A stretch of 64,000 bases of DNA, taken from NCBI GenBank assembly GCA_000727475.1, contig KL647292.1, forward strand, positions 3,977,132 to 4,041,131. The letters run 5' to 3'. This document shows, piece after piece, positions 22,801-35,500 of this stretch (the stretch's first letter is position 1; every line of letters starts with the position of its first letter). The position numbers and the translations under genes are program-made. The notes beneath the pieces are model-generated. The model was not told where the DNA came from. It worked only from the letters and a program-made list of their open reading frames with translations, and searched no databases. Source of the stretch: Sarcocystis neurona. Taxonomy: Eukaryota > Apicomplexa > Conoidasida > Eucoccidiorida > Sarcocystidae.

Positions 22801-23523
22801 AGGCTGTCGGGAGTCCCCAGGAGCAGCAGCACGCAGACATTGTGGCGATGGAGAAGCAGCAACTGCAGCTGGGGGACACACGTGCGCCTGTTCCGGTAGC
22901 AGACGAAATGTTTGAAGAGCACCGTAAGTCCCATCCTTTGATGGAACCGTCCTGGAGCAGACCCAACAGCAGCTGCTCGAAGCAGCTGTCGAAGCTGGCC
23001 AGCCCCACAACCGCCTGCGCTTCAGGGAAGCTGCACGCAAATTTCCTGCCGGCGTTACTCGCGTTTCTCCAGGAAAAACCTCCAGTGGTGGAGTCTGCAG
23101 CCCGCAGCAAATGCGAGAACTGCTGCTGCTGCTGCTGCCCAATCAGTGGTCGGCCGGTGACGCTGCTGCTAGGTAGCACAGGGGAAGGGAACAGCAGCCG
23201 TCTCTGTTGCCGCAGGTGCTGCAAGGAAGGAAACGGACACGCGGCTTGCAGCGACAGCAGCAGCTGCGCCGCGCCGTTCTCTCCTGCCGCAGCAGCTGCG
23301 GCCAGCAGCTCAAAACCGCAACTGCTTCTCCCAAGTGTCCCCGCGTAACTACGGGCCACACTGCCGCTTGACCACAGAGGACCCTCCACCGCGGCATCAA
23401 TACGGTAGACATGCACACGACCGTCTGCTGCTCCCACTGCCACGCTGCGTGTGTTGTGAAGAAATTGCATACGCGTCGCTGCCACGTCGCCCCCCGGCAG
23501 CTCCCAGGATGTGAGAAACGTCG
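19883..23523 (-). CDS. VPS15: VPS15 last exon: WD40 propeller
   Basis: The exon is 3641 bases entered at phase 1 and ending in TAG at 19885-19883. Its first residues ([19 protein letters not shown] then [19 protein letters not shown]) match the second VPS15 blade. Further blades are marked by [14 protein letters not shown] (near 22.92 kb; animal NGSLVGWDLRSSS), [42 protein letters not shown] (near 21.42 kb) and the terminal [20 protein letters not shown] followed by EGVIKIWR (animal ...DGIVKVWK). Blades are separated by Ser, Ala, Gln and acidic insertions, including a Ser/Arg-rich stretch near 20.3-20.7 kb. This exon alone would identify the gene. Confidence 0.9.
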
Positions 23524-26500
23524 CTGCGCGCCCAAAGCATACGTGAACACCAGGCCAGCAGCAGCATCAACGACAGTCGCTAAAACAGACACGCCGCAGT
23601 AAAGTTCCCCCGCGACCGAAGAGACCGCGTGACATCTTACCGCACTACCACGTCCACCGACGACAGCAGCTGCAGTAGCTTGGTAGAACTGTGTGGACAG
23701 CGTCCCCGCCAGGAGAAACCACAGCATGGCAGCAACGGCGGAAAAAAACTTCGTGCAGAACCTGCTGAATGACCTACGCCTGTCCGCAGCAGCAACGAAG
23801 TCTCCCGTGTCATCGCCGCAAGGAATTCAAGGGGCACGGCAGCAACAGCAACAACAGCAGCAGCACCACCACGCGTGCGCCAACCACTTTCAACAGCGCA
23901 CAAAAGACACACCGGTCAATCAGACACCGCAGGAGCTCCGCGCGCCCGGCAGTGGACTGTCGAGTGTCTACTCGGAAGCGTCCTCGCCATAACAGCAGGG
24001 GCCACTGCAGTCCACGTAGATGCCACACCGGCGTAGACGTGTTCACGGGAGCCGCGACGATACACCGACCAGCGCAGCTGCCCCCAGACACGCTCTCGAA
24101 GGACTGTCACTGCGTGAGTAGAGGCAACTCCTAGCGACCCCACAGACACATAAGCGACACGGATGCTTCCTCATACCGCCACCAGGGCCACCAAGACGCA
24201 CGGCGTCGTCGTCTAAGCGTTCCTTCCTACCGCTACGACCCGTTTCCGCCGAAGAGGCGGCCTTCAAGAATCAAGAGGCCCGAGCGCCTGACAGCTGGCT
24301 ACGTTTCTACGAGAGATTGGCCTGGACTCTGAGAATCCCCTGCGCCGCCAGCGACATGCCGAGGACGGGAAGCGCTTGCGTCTTGCGCACAAACATATGC
24401 GGACTATTTTAAACCTGTGATCCAACTGCAGATATATGTGTGTCCAGGGTTTCTTGCCAGCCCGTTTATTCCCCGCTGGCGTCCTAGGCAAAAGAGCGTC
24501 ATTAGCAGCAAAATCTTACAAAAGCAATGTCTAACGCGTAACTGTACGGGCCCCCAGATCTCCGTCTGCGCATCGTCTCCCACCCACAGCTCTTTACGCA
24601 CGTGTGTGGTGTGTGGCTGCCTGTAGGTGACCGCTTGTTCTCCCGCAGGAGAAACGCGTCTGTCCGTAGCATCTGAAGCATGCGGACAAACTTGTCTTCG
24701 AAGTGGTGAACAAAAAAACATGCGACGATATTCAAGAGACGCTCACATACACATATACACACACACAGACATGTGTACGCGAAAAGGACGGGTGACAGGT
24801 ACATACACACACAGAGACATGCCTGCGTCATAAGAGGGGGTTTTCACGCGTACGCAGAGAAGGCGTATTTTGTCAGCCGCTGTCCGTTCTCTGCATGTAC
24901 AATGCATGTACAGAGACTGCCTTACGTCTGCCGTGCTGCGCGAGAAGGGTGGAACAAAGCCACGCAGTGATCCGTCCTCCGCGCTTCCAGGTGTTCGCCG
25001 TGACCAGCAGTCGCCCATCCTCGCTGCTGGCGATTTTTAGTGAACCTGCTCGTACTCCCTTTTGCATGCCGTCGCTGCTGCTGCTGCTGAGGCGGTGCGT
25101 CGCGCCGGTGTCTGACGGCCACATTGTGCCTATGAGCCGGCCCTGCGGGCGCCACCGCCGCATGTCGGCGACGCCGGGAACTGCGCAGAGAACAACGCCG
25201 CAGCTGCTGTTGTGATGGTGGTGGGCTGCTGCTGCGAAGCAGCTTCCTGCTGCGGAACGCTGACTCGCTGCTGCGACAACGTGCTGGTTGCCTGCAGCTT
25301 CTCCTCCTCCTCCCCCTCCCACGCCGGCCGCTCCTCGGACGGGTGCTGCTCTCCCTGCCGCCGGAGCTGCTGCGCGACTGGGGAAAGTCCATCTGCCCGC
25401 TGCAGCCAAGTCGCCTTGGCCGCTTGTGGCAGCAGTTCTGGAGTAGTGCGCCACCTCTCCTCGGCTCCCCCGACTACACCGCAGCTGCTGCTGCTGCTGA
25501 GCCGCCGCTGTGCTGCTGCTTCGGCGACTACTCAACGCTGCGCCGCTTCCAGGAGATTGCCGGCGCAGTTCTTCTGGGACGAACGGCTGTCGCGTGCTGC
25601 CCTGCACAGACCCAGAAGAACGTGACTCCCCAGGCGGCTGCGGCGCGGGCTCTCCGCCATTGCCGTCTGCTGCTAGGCGGAGGCTGCTGCTGCTGTGGAA
25701 GCTACCAGTGACGCTGATCTGACTATCCCAAACGCTACTGCTGGAGCTGCTGCCGCTGCTGCTGTAGCTGCAGCCGCTGCTGCCGTTAGCCCCTGTGTTC
25801 TGGCTGCTGCCAGAGGTCATGCTGCGGCGGTTCGGCGGGACCGCGCTGGTTGGGCTGCTGGGTGATGTTGGGCTGCTGCTTCCTCCGCCGCCGGAAGGGG
25901 AAACTCCCGTGTCAGCGGTGCTCTGCGCAGCAGTGCCAATCGCCTTTGCTGCGGGATATACAGGCACTCGGGGAGCCGCTGGCCGAGCACCGGCAACACC
26001 GGCAGCTTCAGGCACTTCGGACGCTGCAGCAGCAGCAACAGCTGGAGAGGCTCGTGGACGTATGTGGGTCCCACACGAAATCCTGTCATGTGTTCGGGTT
26101 CGTCTTTTTGTTGGCGGTTGGCGAACGAGCAGTCCCGCAGCATCCGCAGCAGAAGAAAACACCGCGTCCCGCGAGCTGCTGCTGATGCTCGTCGTCTTGC
26201 TGTCTTTCCGCATATACGCGAGCGGGAGTCCAGTCCTGGTCCCAGGGTGTTGTCGACCGTCGGGCTGCTGCAGCACGAGATGCTGCTGCTGCTGCTGTTG
26301 CCAGACCCAGCTTTGCAGGTGCTGCTGCTGCAGCTCTTCTACAGGAAGACAAGGTCGCTGCTGACGATAATGCGAGACACTGGCTGATGGCACGACGGTC
26401 AGGTGTGCGTACAGATTTAACGTACTGCTGCTGCTGTTGCTGCTGCTGCTCGGAGGGAGAATCCCCATCGCCACACCCCCTCCTCCCCCTGCAGCAGCGG

Positions 26501-29500
26501 ACAACACGCCTCCGCCGCCCTGAAACGCCAAGCCTGCAGCTCCTATCCCTCCTGCCAGTCCAGCGGCTGTTGCTGCTGCTGCCGCTTCTGGGCTCCTGTA
26601 CAGTCGCCCAACTTCTAGCGTAGGCCGTCGCGGCAGCCCCAGCAGCACGCACCGCCAGTCCCGTTGCAGCGGGAGCGGCAGGCTGCTTGAACCAGAAGCA
26701 GTCACAACAGCGCCAGCCGCAGCCATAAACGAGATCCTGGGAGTAGAGATAGCGCATCCTCTTGGCGTGTCGTCAGCAGGAGAAGCACCTAACGCAGCGG
26801 CGCGTCTACCAGCAAATTCAGCCCGATCAGACGGGGATGCGACCCTGCCGGCCGCTTTACCTGAAACAGGCCGCACACGCGCCACCATGCCCTCTCTGTT
26901 CGGTAGACAGTAGGGTATAACTATCTCTCCAGGCGTATAGACACAGCCGCATGCATCTCTGTATGTGCGCCCCTGCGCACCACTTCATATTAGCTGCACA
27001 CACATACACGCGAAAGCGCATGCACGTCTACGCAGGCCCCCGCGCCGCAGAGACGGTGACGTGAGCGTTCCGTCCTTTGCAGCAGAAGCCCCGTCGTTTC
27101 TCGTGATGGGATGGAATTGGTGCAGCGACGTTGTGTGCGTCTGTATGGACTCGCAGAAACAGACGCGAGAGTTCACACCGACGTAAGCAAGTACACGTGT
27201 AGGTGTATACTTACAGAAAGAACGAAGAGAGACATGCCATGGACTGATGTCATTACCTGTCAACAGAAATGTTGGGTCATATGTGCGGTCGTCGCTCGGC
27301 GACGCTGGTGCTGCTGCCGAGGCAGCGAGGCGGGAAGAGACTGCGCTTGCCGCAGCAGCTGCTGCTACTGCTAGCAACGGGCAGTCAAGTGGGTCGCTGT
27401 CGCGGTGCGGGTCGGCGGAGAAGACGACGAGCCTCTCCTGCAGGCGACAGCACAGCCCCCCCATGCGGAGAGCAGCAGCTCCGATGAAAACGAGGGAAAG
27501 GATAAGAAGCAGCAAGAACAGGCAAGCGCAGCGAGCAAAGCCACCACCAGGTCACGGAGATAGGAGAGCAGTAGCGGCGTGCGGAGCGACACCACCACAC
27601 GGCAGCACGAGTGGACAGCAGCACCGGAAGTAAAGACTGACACCCAGAACGCGCAGCGGCCTTCTGCGGCAGCAGCAGCAGCCCCCGGAGCAGCCGCAGC
27701 GGGTGCAGCGGCGGCAGCAGCTCGGAGCCCGCAAGCTGCGCATGCAGCAGCAGCAGAGAAGGAGGAGCCACTGTAGCAGAAGTTGCAACTTACGACGGCG
27801 GGGCGGGAGAGTCCCAGCAACGCGTGGGGAAGCGAAGGGAGCGGCAATCGCTGGTCGGCTGCTGCAGCACTGCCGATGACGACGGCCTCTGACGCAGCGC
27901 GTGCGGCAGCTGCAGCCGCGCGAAGGCTGTGACTCACGCGAAGCTCGGCAGCAACCGGACGGGATGCAGGTTTGAAAAGACGTGGCAGCACGGTAACGCA
28001 GCGAGACAGCTGCTCGCCTGCCACAAGGCGTCTTCCCCTCTGTGGTGTCTCCTTGAGAAAGTGTTGCAAAACTAACACCAGCAGCAGGGGCACGTAGGCC
28101 TGGCCCGCGCTGCTGCTACTGTGCAAGGCCACAGCAGGCAGCACGGGGACAACGGCCTGCAGAGGAGAGAGTCGCAGAGACGGCAACGACTGCAGCTGCT
28201 CCGGCAGCCGAGGGCTCATCAGCAACTGCCGCAGGTACTCTGCATACAGCGCACCAGCAGCAATCAACAACAGCAGCAACAGCAGCAAGCTGGTGACACA
28301 GCAGCAATGCGAGACAGTAAACCTGAGCTCTACACCTCACCGCCACCGACTCCCAGCAGCAACTTGACCCGCGACGAAGTAACGCACATTCACCTACGTG
28401 CATGCCCCCAGGTGTCCACAACGTCTTGACAAACTTCTCGCTTCTTCTTTTCTTTCGTTCGTCATCACTCCCCACACCCATTCACCCATCCGCGTGTGCA
28501 CACCTCTGTGCATGCATGCGGTTCATACACAGTACACCCATCCCTCTTTCCCCACATATACATATATAGGCACACGTGGGTCTATACGAACTTCCCTGGC
28601 CTACGTTTGCAAAGGCATTAACAGAAGTATGTAAGTAATCGTTCGACTTTTGCATGTTTCCTCAGCACGGCTCGAGCAGCGACTTCTGCAGACTTTGCAC
28701 AGCTGAGACAAAAAATGAAGAGAACAGCAGCTCCGTAGATTCCAACTGCAGCAGCTCCTCAAACGCCCGCCACGTACATATTCATATATACACACATACG
28801 TCTATACATATATATATATATATATATATGTGTATAACTATGGACACCCCTCGGTTGCGAGAGACGCTCCCTGGCAGCTCTCCCGAGGGGCTTGTCAGCT
28901 GCGCAGTCATATTTTGCTGCTGGCGCCGGCACCGGGCAGGTATCGGTACACCCCGCGCCGATCGCGGAAGCTCCGCATGCTGTCACGCGTGGCTTGCTGC
29001 ACTGGCGCCCGCGCTAGCACGACTTCTACCGCGGTGCTTTGCTGAGGGCTCGTAGGACTCGGCTGCTGCAACAGGCCTGGAGGACATACGTGGCTGTCAG
29101 CGCAAAACGAGGTGTGGTTGTGTGCGGCTGCAGCGCTTCCTGCTCCCCTCCTGCGCGTGGAAACAGTCAGCCTGCTGCTCGAGATCGGCAGCCGCTGCTG
29201 CCTGCCCTGCGCTGCGTACGCTGTCCACGTTGACGTGACCCGCGCGTTGCTCTGGCCTCTTGCTGCTGCAAAGACCTTGTGGAGTAACGCGGCTGCTGCT
29301 GTTGTACGTCGTTCCACCACCTACGCGTTGTGAGAGACCTGCTGCAGCAGGCACCAGTCACTTTCCTGGGGAGACACTGCTGCTGCTACCTCTGGCTACT
29401 CTACAGAGCAAGAACTATGTGGCCTTCCGCTAGTGCTGCTGTCGCGCACGCACGCCTACTCTGCTGCTTCTGGCCGCTGCCGTCGGTTTCTACACGCTGC

Positions 29501-32500
29501 TCCTGCTGTTGCTGCTGCTGCCGCGGTGCTTCTTTAAGCAGGCGGAGGCGTCTGTGTCGCGGCTCTGCACTGGTGCAGCGCACACACCAGACACGCTCGC
29601 GTCGTAGCCTCATTCGTTTTGTCACTGCCCCTCTCTCTCCTACTGTCTCCTTGCATATCTGCCCGTGGACGACTTCTGCTTGGGCTGCGCGGAAATGATT
29701 GCCCTTCGCGCTCGTGCCGCTGCATCGCTCACTGCCGCTGCTGCTGCACACAGTCAGTATCGCACACATCTCGAGCGCTGCTGCTGCCGCTGCTGCCACT
29801 GCCTCCGCTGCCACTGCTCCTGCTGCTGCCGCCGGTACTGCTCCCGGTGCTGTTGGTGCTGCTGCTGCTGCTGCCGCTGCTGCTGCTGCTACTGCTGTCG
29901 CTGCTGCTGCTCCTCTTGCTATTCCGGCTGCCGCTGCTGCTGCTGCTACTGCTGTCGCTGCTGCTGCTCCTCTTGCTATTCCGGCTGCTGCCGTTGCCGC
30001 TGCTGCCGGTGCTGCTGCCGGTGCTGCTACTGTTGCGGCCGCTGCAACTACTGCTGCTGCTGCTACTGCTGCCGTTGCTACTACTGCTGCTGCTGCTACT
30101 GCTGCCGCTGCTACTGCTGCCTCTGCTACTGCTGTCTCTCCTGCTTCTGCTGCTGCCTCTCCTGCTTCTGTTGCTGCCGCTCCTGCTGCTGCTGTCGCTC
30201 CTACTGCTTCTGCTGCCGCTGCTGCTACTCGTGCCGCTGCTTCTGCTGCAGCTGCTGCCGGTGCTGCCGCTGGTCGTGCCTCTTCTACTGCGACAGAGTG
30301 TGTGACCACTAGTGACGAGACGCTTACGCTGGCGAACGAGAGACCGACTGCGAGACCGCCGCGTGCAGCAGCAGATCTCGCTTTGTTGCGGCTGCAGCGC
30401 GGAGAAGCGCCTAGGCATCACGGGGAAAGGTTGGAGCACGCCCCTGCTGAGATCCATCAGTCTGTGCTGCTCCGCTGCCCCCCTCTCCTGTGCGACTCCC
30501 CCCGCACGCTCTGCGCCGCCGTCAGCTGCGTACGCACCCGCGGCGAAGCGACACGCAGAAGTCGTCGCCGCCGCAGCAGCTATAGCTGCCCCCGCCGCGT
30601 CCTCTGTGTCTGAGTCTTCGGAAGAGTCGGTCGACAGCAGCAGCACTTCGCCCCCCGCATGGGAGAGCGCTTCGAGCGTTTTTGCTGCTGCAGCAGCTGC
30701 GCAGAGGCTGTTCCGCTGGCACCCGCCCAGGCTAGACAGCGGGCAGCGACTGCTGCTGCTGCTTCGTTGCTGCTGGTAGCGCACGGCGCTGCTGCGCAGG
30801 TAGGGCAGCAGCAGCAGCAGCGCGCGTCGGTCGTCTTCAGCCAAGCCACACAGCAACCCCACACACTGCTGTTGATGCCGCGTTAGACCTTTGCTTCCTC
30901 TGGGAAGTCGAAGCGAAGAAGAAAGGACACTGAGCGTTGAAGAGGAACGAGAAGCCCCTGCGCAACCATATGCGTGGCCTTCTAGCAGCTGCTGCTCCGC
31001 CTCCTCACGCAGGTTCCGCTGCCGTCTGCGGATCTCTTGCCACTTCTGCGCTTGCCCCTGCACCCGTTTCTGCGTCTTCTCCTTCTCCTGCTGCTTCAGG
31101 CGTTCCAGGGTTTCTTGGGAGCGCTTTTGCTCAACATTTCCCCTTGCACTGCGAACCTGCTGCTCCTCTCGCTGCTGCTGCTTCGGGATCTCTTGCTTTG
31201 GCACCTGCTGCCCGTCCCGCGGCTGCTGCTCCTCCATTTCCGCCTTCCCCTTCTCCTCCTCGAAACGCATCGGGCGACGGTGCTGGTGTCGCGTCTCTTG
31301 CTGCTGCTGTCGCTTGCGCTGGCGCTGCCCGGTGCTGCGAAGCGGTGCCAGCAGTGTAGCAACCGCAGGGGCCCAGTAGGTTGCGTCTCTCGGTGTCGCG
31401 CCTCCTGCTGCTGCCGCATGTCGGGCCGCCACATGTGAAGCGAGCCGCAGGTTTCTCTCGCAGTTACGGAGCCACGTAGGGCTCTCATCCGCTGCCTCCT
31501 CCCAGGCTGCTGACTTCCACACATCTGCAGCAACTCGTGCCTCACCAAGAGAGTTCCATCTGCTCTCGGCCGTTTCTCCCCCAGAGCTAGCCGCTGCAGC
31601 TGCTTGCAGTGGTACTCGTGCCGCAGTTTCCTCTTCGTCTTCCCTGAGGCCTCCGCCGCTGCCATCGCAACAGCGGGCTGTGAAGAGCACCGCAGCAAGC
31701 GGATCCAGCACGCCTGCGTTTGCTGCTGCTGCTGCTGCTGCTGCATGCGACGTCGCTGCCGCCGTCGCTGAAGCCACGGCAGTCTCTAACGCGGAGAAGA
31801 GCTCCACGGCGTCCGGGTGTCTGATGAGGTGTACGAACACGAGACGAGACAGCGGAGCTCGCAGCCGCTGCTCCAGGTCTTCAGTTCCCAACAGAGAAAC
31901 ATACACGGTTTCCCCTCCCTCCCCGGAGAACTCTGCGTTTGAACCTGCTGCAATCCCGGAGGTATCGGCAGCAGCGCCTGTTGCTGGGAGTGCTGCGTCC
32001 GCCGCTGACTCCTGCCCGTCTGCTGCTTGCTGCGTGCCGAAGAAGGCGAGCACATTCCTCCTGCCTGCTGCAGCTGCTGAAGAGCAGCTGCTGCTGCAGT
32101 ACCTCTGGGTGCTGCAGCGGCGCAGCGGGCGGACGAAGCGCGCTAGAGCTGGGCGCAGCAGAGCAAAGAGAGCAGCGGGACCCCACACCTGCTCGAGGAG
32201 CCGCAGCACCAGCAGCACGTTCTTCCGCACTGCCACGTGTGGCAACATCAGCAGCGGCAGGACGCGAGTCCTCAGCAGCGTCTCCCACGGCGGGTTCTGC
32301 TGCAGCGCGTTGCTCCTGTTGCCGCCGCCAACGACAGCAACAGCCCTACTGGTACCGGCGACAGCTGCTGCTGCTGAAAACAAGCCTCCTTTGTAGGGAT
32401 GGCCTCGCGTAAGACTCACACTATTGTCGGGAGCAGCAGCCGCAAAGCGCAGGAGGTGCTGCAGCGTTTGCAGAGCCGCCAGCAGTACGTCGGGACGCAG

Positions 32501-35500
32501 ATCTCGAAGCGCTTCCTCGCAGCACGGGAGCACATACGCTGCTAATAACGTAGAGCCTCCCCACTCGCCTCCGACGTTCATGCTGCACCTCTGGACGATT
32601 CTGTTGCTAGTGCTACTGCTGCCGCGGCTCCTCATGCTGCAGATGCTGCCGACGCCGCCCCAGCTGCCGCTGCTGCCACGGCCACCTACTGCCCCGTATC
32701 CAGCAGAAAACTGCGTTCCATAGCGGCAGCAAGCGTCGCTGCAACAAACCTCATCCTGCACGTCATCAACCAGCTGCCGCTCGTGCTGTTGCTGTTGCTG
32801 TTGTTGCGGGCGTCTTCGCCGGTCTCGCTGCTGCTGGCGCCTGTCCGACCCCGGCGTTCTCTTCTGTTGTTGCTGTTGGCGCCGTTGCTGCTGCTGCAGG
32901 AGGAGGAGTGGTTGCTGCTGCTGCAGATATTGCTGCTGGAGAAGAACGCCTAATCTTCCAAGGGCCAGCATGGCAGCAGGGCGTAGGGAGGGAACGAGTG
33001 GATCATCGTTAAGGAAGGTAATAAGAAATGGCAGCAAAAAATGCTGCGCCTCTTCTGCTCCAAGAAATAGCGCCAGGCCCTCTGCATGCTGCAGCAGGGC
33101 CACGACTCGCTGGGCAGCGACAGCGGGGGGCAGCTGCTGCTGCTGCTGTTGCCGTGTCTGCGGCGTCCCAAGCGGAGGCCCCGCGGGGGATGGAGAAAAT
33201 GGAGCAGCAGCTCCAGCCCCGGCAAATGATCGAGACATGAGCAACTGGAGCAGCAGAGGTTTCGCTGCTCGACGCAAGTGCTCAACCAAGTTTTCTCCCT
33301 CTCTTTCAAACAGCTCGACAGAACTGCCTGCGGTTAACGGGGTCGCAGTGACGCCTGCTGATGATGCTGGTGCTCCTGACGCAGCAGCATTTCCATACCC
33401 GAGTGCCCAACCTCCTGCTGAGGCAGCTGCTGGGGACGAAGCAGCAATTGCTGCTGTCGTAGCCGAAGATTGCGAGGACGCGCCTGCAGCTGACTGTGGC
33501 GTGTCAGCGTCGGCTGCTGCGTGGGCTGCTGCCGCTGCTGCAGTCCCCGCTCCTGCATCTGCTGCTGCTGCGACGGCACACCGACGCAAACAGCGTTGCA
33601 TGCGCAGCAGAAGAAGCGGCAGCTGTTCTGCTGCTGCAGTTCCCACCGCCGGGTCGCTGTCCATCAGACACAGCCGCTGCAGTCGGGGCAGCAGCGCCTG
33701 GCAGAAGAACTCTGAAAAAAACGCGCATGCGGCGACGCCTCTTTGCCTTGCTGCTGCTGGTGGTGGTCCTGGCAGTGCCGCTGCTGTTGCTGCTGTCGAT
33801 CCCAACGACTGCAGGGAGTATCTGCTGTCGCTTTCTGCGACGGCGACGGGGTCGACGTTACACCCGCAGCAGCAGCAGTCGCAACCGCTGCTGCAGCAGC
33901 AAAGGCCACCGCTGCTCTCACGACAGGAAGAAAGAAACGCCTTCCGACTGTTCTCCCATCTTCGCTTGCTGCTGCCGCCACTCCGTTCTCCACCGCGCCA
34001 CCTCTCTGTAGACTGGCTGTTCCTGCTGTTCGGGCTGCTGCTGCTGCCGACGCTGTCGCAGCACGTACGGGACTGGCTGCTGCACGCCGCAGACGGCGCC
34101 GGCAGCAAGAGACAGAGCTCGAGCTGCTGCAGGAGCTGCGGGAGCCCCTGCAGTGCAACCAGCCGAACAGCAGGAAGTGCGTCGTCGAACGCCTGCAGTA
34201 GCAGGGGAATAACGCAGTGGAGCAGCGCGTGCTGCGACGCAAACGTCGCTGTGAAGAGGAGCATGCGCACCCCACACACGCGCGTGGATGGGGAAGAGCA
34301 GTAGAAGACGCTGCTGCCGATAAGTTCCAGCAGCAGCAGCGCACTACCGCGACGTAGCTGCTGATGCTGCAGAACCCACTGTTTCTGCTGCTGCTGCTTC
34401 TCCTGCGGAACCGGAAAACCGCGTAGGTCTTTTCCCTGCGGCCCACCTTCCTCCTGCGTTCCCTGGCCTTCACGCTGCGGCTGCTGCTGCTGCCCTGGCC
34501 GGCGCTGCTGTTCCTCCTCCGTCGCCTCCGCCTCCAGCAAAGAGGGCACCTGCAGCGCATGCGCCAGAAGCGCCGAAGATGGGTACCGCGAGTAGCACGA
34601 CGCGCAGCAAGTGCAGGAGTCGGCCGAGCAGCTACAGCCGAAATCTGCAGCTGCTCTTCCTGCCACCAGAAACTGCGCCGCTGCTGCAGCCGCTGAGTCT
34701 GACAGCTGCTCCTGCTGCTGCTGCTCGTGGTCAGAAGATGCAAAGAGCGCGTCATACAGAGCACGTCGCCGCGGTTCCAGCTGCCGGAGAACGTGGGGAA
34801 GCGCCTGCAGCAGCAGTCGGGTAGCAGCAGCAGCAGAAGCGCAGTCACATGCAGCAGTGGCTGCAGCAGGAAGAGCGGCACGGCCACCGGGGACCGCAGC
34901 GGCAGCAACAGCCCCACAAACGACGCAGCACCGCTTACAACGCAGACGAGCCGCGTGACGAAGAGCGGCATGCCTGGCAGCTACAGGACAACGCACCGCG
35001 CGGAGACCACGCGAAATCTTGGCAGCACGCTGTTACACGGTCATTACACAGGAGGTGAAGTGAGCCAGATTCAGCAGCAGCTCCATCAGCGCCAGCGCGG
35101 AGCGGCAAGCTACACACACACACATGTGTATATGTGGCAAGCTGTAGCAAGCTACACACACATACATATATGTACATATGTGGCAAGCTGTGGCGAGCTA
35201 AACACACATATATATATGTATATATGTGGCAAGCTACACACACACAAATATATACATGTATGTGGATATAGCAAGCTACACACACATATATATATGTAGA
35301 GAGAAAAAGACAGACGGAGAGACACATGCAGACACACATACACACAGACGTGTGTAGACCCAAATGAAGCAGGTGGCACAGAGATGGGGAGGTGTGGAAC
35401 TCTCGCCCGTGATGACGAAGTGTGTCTCTACGAATGGATGTCTGGCGCGTGAGAAACTTCGGGGGGCATCACCGGCGTCACTGCCAGAAGCAGGAGCGCC

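Noticed and set aside
19883..26888. Two separate WD-repeat genes
   Set aside because: The 24926/23523 junction is phase-correct and restores the VPS15 blade sequence, so they are exons of one gene.
29619..30312. Leu-, Cys- and Ala-rich + strand ORFs
   Set aside because: They are translations of the CTG tract in three frames with no independent evidence.
29729..34996. One 1755-residue ORF taken as a complete gene
   Set aside because: It is the VPS15 HEAT exon plus read-through into a CTG tract. The GTAAGC donor at 30327 and the phase match to 28239 argue for splicing.
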